Shown one piece after another: positions 41,686-51,256 of a stretch of DNA of 64,000 nt (its first letter is position 1; every line of letters begins with the position of its first letter). Location of the stretch: positions 372,001 to 436,000 of the forward strand of contig CAJTPW010000002.1 of NCBI GenBank assembly GCA_910578465.1. Direction: 5' to 3'. The notes below the pieces were generated by a model. That model searched no databases, was not told the origin of the DNA, and saw nothing but the letters and a program-made list of their open reading frames with translations. Source of the DNA: an uncultured Vampirovibrio sp. GTDB taxonomy: Bacteria > Cyanobacteriota > Vampirovibrionia > Gastranaerophilales > Gastranaerophilaceae. The position numbers and the translations under genes are program-made.

Positions 41686-43060
41686 CCCCTCTTACTTCAT
41701 AATTTTTAAACATATCAAAACTTGCACAGGCAGGCGAAAACAGAACAACATCGGGCGTTTCGCGTCCTGCTTCATCAATTGCCTCTTCGAGCGTTTTTGA
41801 AAAAACTATATTCTTAAAACCTGCACCATTCAAAGCTTCCGCAAACCTTTGCGCTGCTTCACCGATAAGCACAACCTTTTCAATATTTTTCTTTATAAGT
41901 TCGCAAAACTCATCCAGGGGTGTATTCTTGTCCCGTCCGCCTGCAATAAGCACTGTACGCTTGCCGTTAAATGCGCCTATTGCAACATTTGAAGCCTCGG
42001 GATTTGTCGCCTTCGAATCATTATAATATGACACACCGTTGCGCTCGATAATAAACTCACACCTGTGTCTTGGTGCCTTAAACGTCATGATTTGTTTTCT
42101 GATTAATTCATTAGAAAGCCCTGCCGTTTTTGCCGCAATTATACCGCACATAACATTTTGCAGGTTGTGCGCGCCAACTATCGGCACATCTTTAATGTTA
42201 ATCACGGGTTCTGCACCGTAATAAATTTTTTCATCCTTAATATAGGCGTCGTTCGTGCCTCCCTTGGAATTCAACATAAAATAATGCTTATTTGCTCTTG
42301 TAGAAATATTTTTCACGTAATCATCATCAAAATTCAATACGGCATTGGTATTTTCATCCATATTGCCATACATTTTTGCCTTATCTTTGAAATAATTTTC
42401 AATCCCGTTGTGCCAGGAAATATGGTCGGGAGTCAAATTACAGAATATAGCAGTGTTCGGGGCAAAATCTTTGATATAGTGAAGCTGGTAAGAGCTTGCC
42501 TCAATTACAAGAAAATCAGGCTCAACATCTGAGAGGGCCTTAATTTTAGAAGCAGCATCTTTTGAAAATTTGTCATCAGCCGAAGGACAGAGGTAATCAA
42601 GCGGCGAAACCCCAACATTTCCAGTCGCAGGAGCAAAATACCTGCCGCTCAAAATATGAGACACAAGCATTGTAGTTGTGGTTTTACCGTTAGTTCCCGT
42701 TATAGCAACGATTTTAGTCTTATCGGATTTTATTCTGTACGCAAGTTCGACATCAGAAAAATAAGGTATGTTTAATTCTTCTAAAAGCTTTAAAACAGGT
42801 GTATTTGGAGGAATTGAAGGACTTAAAACACAAAATTTTGCACCTTCGATAAATTCTTTTGAATGCCCGCCAAATTCAAGCTTTACGCCTGCATTTTTTA
42901 ATATATCCGCCTTTGTTTTATTCTCATCGGTTAATTCGTTTGAATCGCTCAAAAAACAATCAGCACCTGCGCGAAGAAGGAATTTAGCTGCCGCAAATCC
43001 TGTTGTTGAAAGCCCTAAAACCAATATTTTCTTATTTTTAAGTTCCAAAATCTTTTCCAT
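41639..43060 (-). CDS. murD: UDP-N-acetylmuramoyl-L-alanine:D-glutamate ligase
   Basis: The 473-aa enzyme adds D-Glu to the growing muropeptide. It shows the N-terminal Rossmann part ILVLGLSTTGFAAAKFLL, the ATP loop ITGTNGKTTTTML, LEASSYQL-like IEASSYQLHYI, NLTPDHISWH and NDSKATNPEA in the C-terminal half. It sits between mraY (14 bases) and ftsW (47-base overlap) in standard order. Confidence 0.95.
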   Translation of the reverse strand: MEKILELKNKKILVLGLSTTGFAAAKFLLRAGADCFLSDSNELTDENKTKADILKNAGVKLEFGGHSKEFIEGAKFCVLSPSIPPNTPVLKLLEELNIPYFSDVELAYRIKSDKTKIVAITGTNGKTTTTMLVSHILSGRYFAPATGNVGVSPLDYLCPSADDKFSKDAASKIKALSDVEPDFLVIEASSYQLHYIKDFAPNTAIFCNLTPDHISWHNGIENYFKDKAKMYGNMDENTNAVLNFDDDYVKNISTRANKHYFMLNSKGGTNDAYIKDEKIYYGAEPVINIKDVPIVGAHNLQNVMCGIIAAKTAGLSNELIRKQIMTFKAPRHRCEFIIERNGVSYYNDSKATNPEASNVAIGAFNGKRTVLIAGGRDKNTPLDEFCELIKKNIEKVVLIGEAAQRFAEALNGAGFKNIVFSKTLEEAIDEAGRETPDVVLFSPACASFDMFKNYEVRGDVFRDYVLSKKSGAL

Positions 43061-43074
43061 ATCTTAAAACCGGT

Positions 43075-44055
43075 TTAACCTGCAGAACACAAAGCTTTTC
43101 CAACACTGAATCCCCACACGGCAAGAATTCCGCCCAGCGCTGAAATCATTGAAAAAACAAGCACAATTTTCTTTTCACTCCATCCTGAAAGCTCGAAATG
43201 ATGGTGTATCGGACTCATTTTGAATATTCTCTTGCCCGTTGTCTTAAAGCTTGCCACCTGAAGCATAACAGAAAGAGTTTCCGCGATAAATACAATCCCA
43301 ATCGGGATAAGCCAGAGTTCAAATTTACCCATAATTGCAATTGTCGCCAAAAGTCCGCCCAGAGCAAGACTTCCCGTGTCGCCCATAAATATTCTGGCAG
43401 GGTTTTTGTTAAAATAGAAAAACCCTAAACAAGCGGCAGATGCTGCAATTGAAATGATTGCAATATCCGTATAGCCGTTAAAATAAGAAATCAGGGCGCA
43501 TGCAAGAAATGCAAAAAATGCACAGCCTGAAGCAAGGCCATCCAGCCCGTCCGTTAAATTGAGCGCGTTTGAAGAACCCACAATCATAAATACGGCAAAA
43601 AACGGATATAAATACATTAAATCCACACTCAAATTAAAAATTGAAATTTCTGTCTGCCCTTGATATACAAGGTAAACAGCAGGAAGCATGGATACTGCAA
43701 TCTGCAAAGTTAATTTTGCTCTCGGGCTTAAACCCTCGTTCTGACAGCCTTTTATCTTTTTAATATCATCCTCAAACCCTGTAAAAGTATAGAAAACAAG
43801 GGTCATAAGAACAATCAGCGCACGGGTTGAAAGCGCCTGTGCCATAAAAAGCGCTATTAAGGAACCGACCAAAAGCGCCGCAACAAGAAAAACTCCGCCT
43901 GTTGTAGGCGTCTTATTCTTCTTTGCATGGAGCATTTGGACTTCTTCCCTGATATATTGCCCGTACATTTTTTTCTTCATAAAATCAAGATACGGAACGC
44001 CGAATAACAAGCATAAAACAAGGGTTATCAGCGCTGCAACACTCATCATAATCAT
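43075..44055 (-). CDS. mraY: phospho-N-acetylmuramoyl-pentapeptide transferase
   Basis: MraY makes lipid I. The 326-aa protein has ~10 membrane helices and the conserved motifs NKTPTTGGVFL, NLTDGLDGLASG (the catalytic Asp pair), FMGDTGSLALGG and SPIHHHFELSGWSE. It overlaps murF by 4 bases (ATGA on the minus strand). Confidence 0.96.
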   Translation of the reverse strand: MIMMSVAALITLVLCLLFGVPYLDFMKKKMYGQYIREEVQMLHAKKNKTPTTGGVFLVAALLVGSLIALFMAQALSTRALIVLMTLVFYTFTGFEDDIKKIKGCQNEGLSPRAKLTLQIAVSMLPAVYLVYQGQTEISIFNLSVDLMYLYPFFAVFMIVGSSNALNLTDGLDGLASGCAFFAFLACALISYFNGYTDIAIISIAASAACLGFFYFNKNPARIFMGDTGSLALGGLLATIAIMGKFELWLIPIGIVFIAETLSVMLQVASFKTTGKRIFKMSPIHHHFELSGWSEKKIVLVFSMISALGGILAVWGFSVGKALCSAG

Positions 44056-45371
44056 ATATTCTTCACCATTTCAATTATTTCTTCAAATTTCATAATTCTT
44101 GACGCCTTCAAAAGCACGGTGGTACCTTTTTTAAGGTTATTTTTAACATATTCGGCACACTCTTTTTTTGAATTAAAATGTTCGGATTTTAAAGAGCACG
44201 CACGGGAGATAAATTTTGCCAATTCGCCCACCGTAAGAAGGATTACATCATTATAGGCCGATAAAAATTCCCCGATTTTTTTGTGGTATGTAATCTCATC
44301 CTTGCCAAGCTCGCCCATATCGCCCAAAATAAGCGCCAGAGGGGGTTTGTGGACGGATAAAAATGTTTTCAAAACAGCAACCATGGATTCGGGGTTTGCA
44401 TTATAGCTGTCGTTAATAAAAGTTAAACCATTTATTTCGCTGATTTCCCAGCGTTTTTCAATCGGTTTGTAATTTAAAAAGCCTTTTTTAATATTATTAA
44501 CATCGACCCCTGCCCATTTGGCCGCCTCTATTACAAGCATTGCATTTTCAATGTTGTGTTCACCCTCAACGGTGAGTTCATAAGTGTTTCCGCCATATTC
44601 AAACACTGTTTTTCCAATTTCAATTTTTATGTTTTTACAGTCTGAAAGGCTTACAAGAACCTGTTTTCCGTCGTAATGCAGGTTTTCTCTTAAAATATCC
44701 GAGTTTTGACCTATAAAAATCCCCTCAGAAGCAAGATTTGAAGCTATTTCACACTTTGCAACGGCGATATTTTTAAGATTACCAAGCTTTTCCACGTGTG
44801 CAGAGCCGATATTAGTGATTATTCCTGCATCAGGGAGAGAATAAGAGGTCAAAAGCTGGATTTCACCGAGGTTTCGCATTCCCATCTCAAGCACAAGTAC
44901 CTCTGTATCCAAAGGCATGGAAATCATTGTCTCGCAAAGCCCGATTTCGTTGTTATGATTGAGTTTTGACTTGTGCGTTTTAAAAGTTGTTGATAAAACG
45001 GAAGCAAGCATTTCTTTTGTTGTGGTTTTGCCTGAACTGCCCGTGATAGCAATAACTTTCGGGTTAATTTTTTCCCTTATGTACCTTGCAAGCTTAAGAT
45101 AGGCAACAAGCGTATTTTGAACATATAGAACAAAATCCGCATTTTTATTTATCTTATACTCCTGCTGCGTAAAATAGCCTGCAGCGCCGTTTTCAATGGC
45201 TTTATCAATAAAATTATGCCCGTCAAAATTTTCCCCCCTTAAAGGCAGATAAATATTGCCGCTCTCAAGTTTTCTTGTATCTGTTGAAATGTCATAAGTG
45301 CCGTCAATGTTGGCTTTGTGGAGGATTTTTGCCCCGGTAACTTTTATAATCTCATCTATATTAAATTTCAA
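44052..45371 (-). CDS. murF: UDP-N-acetylmuramoyl-tripeptide:D-Ala-D-Ala ligase
   Basis: The 439-aa product completes the pentapeptide precursor. It has the N-terminal MurF domain (DISTDTRKLESGNIYLPLRG), the ATP loop ITGSSGKTTTKEMLASVL, LEMGMRNLGEI and NDSYNANPESMVAVL. It is the first gene of murF-mraY-murD-ftsW-murG-folC. murE, murC, murB and ftsQ are not in the window. The 147-base gap to the divergent DUF4127 gene should hold the operon promoter. Confidence 0.95.
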   Translation of the reverse strand: MKFNIDEIIKVTGAKILHKANIDGTYDISTDTRKLESGNIYLPLRGENFDGHNFIDKAIENGAAGYFTQQEYKINKNADFVLYVQNTLVAYLKLARYIREKINPKVIAITGSSGKTTTKEMLASVLSTTFKTHKSKLNHNNEIGLCETMISMPLDTEVLVLEMGMRNLGEIQLLTSYSLPDAGIITNIGSAHVEKLGNLKNIAVAKCEIASNLASEGIFIGQNSDILRENLHYDGKQVLVSLSDCKNIKIEIGKTVFEYGGNTYELTVEGEHNIENAMLVIEAAKWAGVDVNNIKKGFLNYKPIEKRWEISEINGLTFINDSYNANPESMVAVLKTFLSVHKPPLALILGDMGELGKDEITYHKKIGEFLSAYNDVILLTVGELAKFISRACSLKSEHFNSKKECAEYVKNNLKKGTTVLLKASRIMKFEEIIEMVKNI

Positions 45372-45518
45372 AATAAATAACTCCTAAACTGCCCTAAGGA
45401 TAAGCATTTTAAGACATCTGTCAAAGCATAAGCCCCTCTTAAAACCCCAAAATGCTTTATAATCTTCAAGCTTTTCCCATATTGTAAACCAAATAGAATT
45501 TGATGTAAAATAGTTTTT

Positions 45519-46925
45519 ATGAAAAAAATCGCACTAATTCCAATAGACAACAGACCCATCTGCTATACACTCATAGAGCAGATTTCAGCCGTTAATAAAA
45601 ATATAAAGCTGTATTTGCCCGAAAGAAAATATTTAGGCGGATTATATGATACAGCAAACATTTCGGCTATATTAAACTGGCTAAAAACACTGCCCAAGAT
45701 AGATTACATAATTATTTCCCTCGATACAGTCGCCTATGGCGGACTTGTAGCTTCAAGAAGAATTCCTGACAGTTTTGATGAAATAAAAACAAGGCTCAAT
45801 GCTTTTAAAGAAGTCATAAAACCGCTCGGCGCAAAGGTTTTCGCTTTTTCAAGCATAATGAGAATTTCAAACAATAATATAAACGAAGAAGAAAAAGAAT
45901 ACTGGAACCATTGGGGTAAAAGGATTTTCGAATATTCATACCATCAGCATAAATCACGTGCACTAAGACAGATGAATTGCGTCATAAATACAGTCCCCGC
46001 CGATATTTTAGAAGATTATCTCGATACGAGAAAAAGAAATTTTGAGATAAACGGATTATACCTTGATTGGCTCGATGAAGGGGTTTTAGATACCTTAGTA
46101 TATTCAAAAGATGATACGGGAGAATACGGGCTTAACGTCGAAGAGGCGCAAAAGCTTGAAGCGGAAGCATTTTCAAGAAAATTAAACGCAATAATTAAGA
46201 CGGGAGCGGATGAAATCCCCTTAACCCTTCTTGCAAGAGCCATAGCAGAAAATGAGAATGTTAAAATAAAGCCCCTGTTTGTTTTCGAGAATTCAAAAGG
46301 CCTTATTTCAAAGTATGAGGACATTTCAGCAGAAAATTGCGTTAAATCCCAGCTTTCCCTTGCAGGAGTTGAAATCGACACGTCACAAAACCCTGAAATT
46401 TCCATGGTTATTAACAATTTTGCCTCAGAACAAGGTGATTTAGTGCTTGGAGATGTTGTAAATTCACTTTCAACAGATTTTGAATTCCCGAAAACCCCTT
46501 ATTTTATTGCTGATATAAACAATGCAAACGGGTCAGACAGTGAATTTGTAAGGAAATTTACCGATAAAAAATTTGAAAAAGGCACTATGCTTGGATATAG
46601 CGCGTATAATACAAGCGCAAACACTATCGGAAGCTCTCTATGCATTGCCGTAAATACCGCACTGGCTCTGAAATACGGGACATTCAACGAGACCGCTTTT
46701 AAAAGACTTATGGCAGTGAGATTATTGGACGATTGGGCATATCAGGCAAACGTCAGAAAAGCAGTAAGGGCAGGTGTTCCGAATTTTAAAGAAGCCTTAA
46801 ATGAACATATAGTTGATTTTGACACATACGAGAAAAAAATTGCAGAATTTTTGGATTTTAAATTTGAGTGTAAATACTCACTTCCCTGGAACAGAAGTTT
46901 TGAGATTGAAATCGATATATTTTAA
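45519..46925 (+). CDS. DUF4127 family protein
   Basis: The 468-aa product begins KKIALIPIDNRPICYTLIEQ and has ISLDTVAYGGLVASRR, the hallmark opening of DUF4127 proteins, and later YSAYNTSANTIGSSLCIAV. No signal peptide is visible, so it is probably cytoplasmic. The family has no established reaction; conserved Asp/Arg and Asn/Thr motifs suggest an enzyme. It is divergent from murF and followed by dapF on the same strand. Confidence 0.8.
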   Translation: MKKIALIPIDNRPICYTLIEQISAVNKNIKLYLPERKYLGGLYDTANISAILNWLKTLPKIDYIIISLDTVAYGGLVASRRIPDSFDEIKTRLNAFKEVIKPLGAKVFAFSSIMRISNNNINEEEKEYWNHWGKRIFEYSYHQHKSRALRQMNCVINTVPADILEDYLDTRKRNFEINGLYLDWLDEGVLDTLVYSKDDTGEYGLNVEEAQKLEAEAFSRKLNAIIKTGADEIPLTLLARAIAENENVKIKPLFVFENSKGLISKYEDISAENCVKSQLSLAGVEIDTSQNPEISMVINNFASEQGDLVLGDVVNSLSTDFEFPKTPYFIADINNANGSDSEFVRKFTDKKFEKGTMLGYSAYNTSANTIGSSLCIAVNTALALKYGTFNETAFKRLMAVRLLDDWAYQANVRKAVRAGVPNFKEALNEHIVDFDTYEKKIAEFLDFKFECKYSLPWNRSFEIEIDIF

Positions 46926-47029
46926 AAATAAAATTTAATTTTAAAATCAGGTTTTCCGTATTGATTTTTAGGCAAAAATACTGTAAAATAAGGCTTAGAC
47001 ATAGATATAAAGATTTAACAAGGGTTAAA

Positions 47030-47842
47030 ATGGACATAAAATTTGAAAAATGGCAAGGGCTTGGAAATGATTTTATAATCCTTGAAAATGCTGACGCCAC
47101 AAGCGAATTAGCTAAAATAATGTGCAACAGAAATTTTGGTGTCGGAGCGGATGGGATTTTTTCGGCCGTTAAATTTGACAGATCTCCAAGTGCTGAAAAT
47201 GCTGATATAGCTTGGAAATTTTATAATTCAGACGGCTCAATCGCCCAAATGTGCGGAAACGGCATGAGGTGTTTTGCAAAATATGTTTATGATAAAGGCA
47301 TTATTAAAAAACACAAATTTTCCGTGCAAACCCTTGCAGGAGTGATTATCCCGGAAATTCTTGAAACAGGAAAAGTAAGGGTTGATATGGGAAAACCGGT
47401 CTTTGAAGCAAGCAGAATTCCTGCCATAACAGATAATCCGTTTGATTTTGAAGTTGAAGGTCTAAAAGCTTGCGCTGTCAGCATGGGAAATCCTCACTGT
47501 GTTATTTTTACGGACGGCGATACAAAAGAGATGGCACAAAAAATAGGCCCCGCAATTGAGGTTTCACCAATTTTCCCTGAAAAAACAAATGTGGAATTTG
47601 TTGAAATTAAATCAAGAAAAAAAATAAAAATTGATGTTTGGGAAAGAGGCTGCGGCATTACTCTTGCCTGTGGTACAGGTGCTTGTGCAAGTGTTGCTCT
47701 CGGGGTTAAAAAAGGACTTTTGGATGAAGAAGTAAATGTAATTCTTCCCGGAGGAGATCTTCAAATCCAGTATACGGAAGGTTCTCACGTTTATATGACA
47801 GGTGAAGCCCACAGGGTTTTTCAGGGAGTCTGGTGTAAATAA
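47030..47842 (+). CDS. dapF: diaminopimelate epimerase
   Basis: DapF interconverts LL- and meso-diaminopimelate. The 270-aa product carries KWQGLGNDFIIL and the two catalytic cysteines in CGNGMRCFAKYV (about 71) and CGTGACASVALG (about 220). ATG 47030 is preceded by AAGGG; the frame also opens upstream at 46961, but that extension is unlike the family. A TAAAAT box lies at about 46983. The co-presence of ddh gives two routes to meso-DAP. Confidence 0.95.
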   Translation: MDIKFEKWQGLGNDFIILENADATSELAKIMCNRNFGVGADGIFSAVKFDRSPSAENADIAWKFYNSDGSIAQMCGNGMRCFAKYVYDKGIIKKHKFSVQTLAGVIIPEILETGKVRVDMGKPVFEASRIPAITDNPFDFEVEGLKACAVSMGNPHCVIFTDGDTKEMAQKIGPAIEVSPIFPEKTNVEFVEIKSRKKIKIDVWERGCGITLACGTGACASVALGVKKGLLDEEVNVILPGGDLQIQYTEGSHVYMTGEAHRVFQGVWCK

Positions 47843-47974
47843 AACCGCGGAGCATGACAGAATACGCTTTTATGCAGGGGATTTCAGCAGATATCTGCAA
47901 GTATCTGTTAAAGCGGAAAAAACTGAAAAATTAACTAAAGTTAAGCATTTTTAGCATAAATTTGCAAGTTTTTC

Positions 47975-48003
47975 TTGTATATGAAAATTGTTTATGCTAC
48001 GAT
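47975..48003 (+). promoter_or_regulatory. promoter of rpsF-ssb-rpsR
   Basis: TTGTAT (47975-47980) and TACGAT (47998-48003) are 17 bases apart, about 38 bases before the rpsF ATG. Confidence 0.55.
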
Positions 48004-48040
48004 TTTTTCCATACGAAACTTATTTTAAGGAGAATTTTAA

Positions 48041-48331
48041 ATGAAAAAATATGAACTGCTTGCGACCATAAAACCCAATCTGGACAATGATGAAGCAGAT
48101 AAAGTATCTTCAAAAATTGAAGAATTGGTTTCTTCATTAGGCGGCAGCGTTTTAGAAACCGAAAAACTCGGCAGAAAGAAGCTTGCATACGACGTTCAAG
48201 GCTTTAGAGACGGCTTTATGGTTGTTCAAAAAATGAACATACCTGCTGATAAAATTGTTGAGTTCAAAAGAAACTTAAAATTGAACGAAAACGTTATCAG
48301 AACAATGTTTACAGAAGTAAAGAAGGCATAA
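48041..48331 (+). CDS. rpsF: 30S ribosomal protein S6
   Basis: The 96-aa product starts MKKYELLATIKPNLDNDEAD and contains LGRKKLAYDVQGFRDGFMVV, typical of S6. AAGGAG precedes the ATG. It leads the conserved rpsF-ssb-rpsR operon; S6 and S18 bind each other in the ribosome. Confidence 0.95.
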   Translation: MKKYELLATIKPNLDNDEADKVSSKIEELVSSLGGSVLETEKLGRKKLAYDVQGFRDGFMVVQKMNIPADKIVEFKRNLKLNENVIRTMFTEVKKA

Positions 48332-48332
48332 A

Positions 48333-48815
48333 ATGACCTTAGCAAAAATTACGGTATCAGGCACAGTTGTAAAAAATCCCGAAAAAAGATTTACGCAAAA
48401 CAACCTTGCAATCACAAGTTTTGTGATGGATGTAAATCCTCAGGATGAAACATTAGTGCGCGTTTTTGCCCTTGGCAATCTGGCAGACAGAGCCGCAGAT
48501 ATGCTCAAAATGGGCGATACCGTTCTTGTAGACGGCAGATTACAGACTGCAAACGCAAAAACAACAAACGGCAAGGAAAGAAAGATAATCGAAATCAATG
48601 CTTCAAGCGTGGATAAAATTTCAATCCTATCCGAAGGCGGAAATTCAGGCTATTCAAGCTATAGTCAAAATTCTGCTCCTGTAGCACAGGCGGCGCCTCA
48701 AACCATACAGCGCGCTCCGCAAGCTCAGGCACAACCTGCCCAAAAAGAAATTGTTCAGTTTGCGGTAGATGAAATCTCTGAAGATTTAATTGACGAGGAT
48801 GAAATCCCGTTCTAG
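48333..48815 (+). CDS. ssb: single-stranded DNA-binding protein
   Basis: The 160-aa product has an OB-fold (about 1-105), a Ser/Gln/Pro/Ala-rich linker (about 110-145) and the acidic C-terminal tip DEDEIPF that binds repair and replication partners. It begins one base after the rpsF stop. The fold is divergent at sequence level (KITVSGTVVKNPEKRFTQNN), but order and tail leave little doubt. Confidence 0.93.
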   Translation: MTLAKITVSGTVVKNPEKRFTQNNLAITSFVMDVNPQDETLVRVFALGNLADRAADMLKMGDTVLVDGRLQTANAKTTNGKERKIIEINASSVDKISILSEGGNSGYSSYSQNSAPVAQAAPQTIQRAPQAQAQPAQKEIVQFAVDEISEDLIDEDEIPF

Positions 48816-48893
48816 GCCTTAACTTAGAGGGTTTTATTCCGCACAAAAAGTCACATATTTGAAAAGTAAAAACAAAAGAAAAGGAAAAATATA

Positions 48894-49130
48894 ATGGCAA
48901 GAGAATCTTTAAAAGACAGCAAGAAAAAGAAAAACTGCAGCTTTTGCGCAGATAAAGTAACAGCATTAGATTACAAAGACGCTTCAAAATTGAGAAGATT
49001 TTTATCAGAAGCAGGCAAAATCCTCCCAAGACGCATAACAGGAAACTGTGCTTACCACCAGAGAATGCTCTCAAACGCAGTTAAAAGAAGCAGAGAAGCC
49101 GCTGTTATCGGATACGTTTTTGAAAACTAG
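48894..49130 (+). CDS. rpsR: 30S ribosomal protein S18
   Basis: The 78-aa product includes DYKDASKLRRFLSEAGKILPRRITG, the S18 core. Its cysteines (CSFC near 15, C and H in NCAYH) match the C+ zinc-binding form of S18. AAAAGGAAAAA precedes the ATG. It is the last gene of the operon, followed by a terminator. Confidence 0.95.
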   Translation: MARESLKDSKKKKNCSFCADKVTALDYKDASKLRRFLSEAGKILPRRITGNCAYHQRMLSNAVKRSREAAVIGYVFEN

Positions 49131-49170
49131 ATAATAAATAAAATCTGTTTTCAAAGTTTTAAAAATTAAT

Positions 49171-49207
49171 TCAAAACCGCCTTGTTATAATACTCAGGCG
49201 GTTTTGA
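49171..49207. terminator. bidirectional terminator between rpsR and purN/D
   Basis: TCAAAACCGCC / GGCGGTTTTGA is a perfect 11-bp stem with a 15-base loop between converging operons. Confidence 0.8.
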
Positions 49208-49225
49208 ATTATCTCAAACTTCAAA

Positions 49226-51256
49226 TTACTGCTTATTTGTGCCCGTTGTTTTTCCTATATCTTTCCTGTAGATTTTGCCGTCAAAATCAATAGTTTCAGC
49301 AGTTTTACGGATGTCATCAAGAGCATTATCAAAGTTTTCAGCAGATTTTACGATACTCAAAACTCGCCCGCCGTTTACGGTTAAGGAGTTTTTAGGGGGT
49401 TCGGTATTCTTACAGTCTGCAGTTTGCTCGGTTTTTATATTTATATACTGATTTTGCTGACTTTTCTCCCTAACAAAGCCAGTGTCTTGCACGGTTTTAA
49501 CCCCTGCAAAATAAACTTTACAGCCATATTTTTCCGCTTCATCAAGATTTTTAATTTTTGCGCCTTTTTTAGGATCAAAAGGATACCCTTCGGATGCCAG
49601 AACAACACAGCAGGCCTTATTTTTGGAGAATTTTAAATCATTTTTTTTAAGACGCTCTTCCGTCATTTTGATAAAAATATTAAGTAAATCCACCCCGCGA
49701 TTTGTATCTAAAAGTTCAAGCAGCACCTGACATTCGGGGTCTCCAAAGCGCATATTGTATTCTAAAACTTTAACACCGTCACGGGTTAAAATAAGCCCCG
49801 AATATATAACGCCGCAAAAATCTGCTTTTCCTTTTTTTAAGGCATTTTCCAGGATTTTCAGGTATTCATTAATTTCCTCTTTTTGTATTTGCGAAATTTT
49901 ACTCGGGGCGACTGCACCCATTCCGCCTGTATTTGGGCTCGCATTACCATCCAAAAGCCTTTTATAATCAGAAGCAGGAGGAAAAGAAGCAAGCGTTTTA
50001 CCGTCCCAAAGGGAGATAACGGAAACTTCTTTGCCAAAAAGCCGCTCTTCTAAGACAATTTTTTTTGATGCCTCACCGAATTTTCCTTTTAAAAATTCTT
50101 CCGCCTCAACTCTCGCCTCATCCGCGCTTGATGGAAGAGAAACTCCCTTCCCGAGTGCAAGACCATCCGCTTTAATTACAGGCACAATATCTTTTTTTAT
50201 AAAATAATCAAGCGCAAAATCAAGCTCATCAAGGTTTTGCGCTATTTTAAAATCTGCAGTTTCTATACCGTTTCTTTGCATAAAACTCTTGGCAAAACTT
50301 TTAGACCCTTCAAGGCGCGCCCACGCTTTATTTGCACCGATTACTTTTATTCCGCCAATGGTAAAAATATCCGCAATACCTTCACATAAAGGGTTTTCAG
50401 GACCTACAACAAGCATGTCGATTTTCTTTACCCGTGCTTTTTTCAAAAGGTCCGGATAATCGCTATATTCAATGGTTTCACCCAAATTTTTAAACCCGTC
50501 GTTAGGGTTTGCAAGAAAAAGCTTATTTAAAAACGGTGAAACACTGATTTTCGCTGCAATCGCATGCTCCCTTGCCCCGCCTCCAAAAACAAGTATATTT
50601 CTTTTAAAAAGCAGATTTTCGATAATTTCAGGATACATCTTATGTTCGATTTGATGAATTTTTTCTTCAAGCTCATCAAAACTTAAATCATTGATATCAA
50701 TGCATTTTTGCTCAATTATTTGCCCGCAGTCAACATCTTTATTTACAAAATGAACAGTAACACCCGTTTTGTCTTCATTCGCCTCAAAAGCCCTTTTTAT
50801 GGCATTTTTTCCCCCATACTTCGGCAAAAGGGAAGGGTGAATATTTATAATATTATATTTAATGCCATCAGAGAGGTTGGTGTCATTTATAAGAGAATTA
50901 TTTATAAGGGAATTTCCGCCCGCAGCAAAAAGTTCGAGGATTTTTTCGGGCAAAATCCGCATAAATCCTGCAAGAACACACAAATCGTATCCCCCTTTAG
51001 CACATTCCCCTTTGCGTGCATTTAAAAAATCAAAGAAGTTTTCAAATTCAAGACAATGGAAAGGTATGCCAAGGTTTTGCGCCCTTTTTAAAACGTATGC
51101 ATCCTTTTTGTCGCACAACAATTCAAATTCTACCGATAAACCCTTGTTATGAAAGTATTTCACTATCGCTTCAAAGTTAGAACCGTTGCCCGATGCCATA
51201 ATTAAAACTTTTTTAAAGCTTTTCTTATGCTCTAAACATTGCTTTTTCATTACCAT
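49226..51256 (-). CDS. purND: fused GAR transformylase (PurN) - GAR synthetase (PurD)
   Basis: The 676-aa product joins two purine enzymes in one frame. Residues ~15-215 are PurN: MASGNGSNFEAIVKYF, VLAGFMRILPEKIL, INIHPSLLPKYGG and GVTVHFVNKDVDCG. Residues ~218-660 are PurD: NILVFGGGAREHAIAAKI, VVGPENPLCEGI, VIKADGLALGKGV, SPNTGGMGAV and YNMRFGDPECQVLL. PurD makes GAR, which PurN then formylates, so the fusion links consecutive steps. Both parts carry extra loops (about 115-130 in PurN; about 600-630, Gln/Asn/Thr-rich, in PurD). Its start overlaps purM by 32 bases. Confidence 0.93.
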   Translation of the reverse strand: MVMKKQCLEHKKSFKKVLIMASGNGSNFEAIVKYFHNKGLSVEFELLCDKKDAYVLKRAQNLGIPFHCLEFENFFDFLNARKGECAKGGYDLCVLAGFMRILPEKILELFAAGGNSLINNSLINDTNLSDGIKYNIINIHPSLLPKYGGKNAIKRAFEANEDKTGVTVHFVNKDVDCGQIIEQKCIDINDLSFDELEEKIHQIEHKMYPEIIENLLFKRNILVFGGGAREHAIAAKISVSPFLNKLFLANPNDGFKNLGETIEYSDYPDLLKKARVKKIDMLVVGPENPLCEGIADIFTIGGIKVIGANKAWARLEGSKSFAKSFMQRNGIETADFKIAQNLDELDFALDYFIKKDIVPVIKADGLALGKGVSLPSSADEARVEAEEFLKGKFGEASKKIVLEERLFGKEVSVISLWDGKTLASFPPASDYKRLLDGNASPNTGGMGAVAPSKISQIQKEEINEYLKILENALKKGKADFCGVIYSGLILTRDGVKVLEYNMRFGDPECQVLLELLDTNRGVDLLNIFIKMTEERLKKNDLKFSKNKACCVVLASEGYPFDPKKGAKIKNLDEAEKYGCKVYFAGVKTVQDTGFVREKSQQNQYINIKTEQTADCKNTEPPKNSLTVNGGRVLSIVKSAENFDNALDDIRKTAETIDFDGKIYRKDIGKTTGTNKQ

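Noticed and set aside
45368..45559. Minus-strand 63-codon frame before murF
   Set aside because: Overlaps the start of the well-supported DUF4127 gene and lacks a ribosome site; the region is better read as the divergent promoter.
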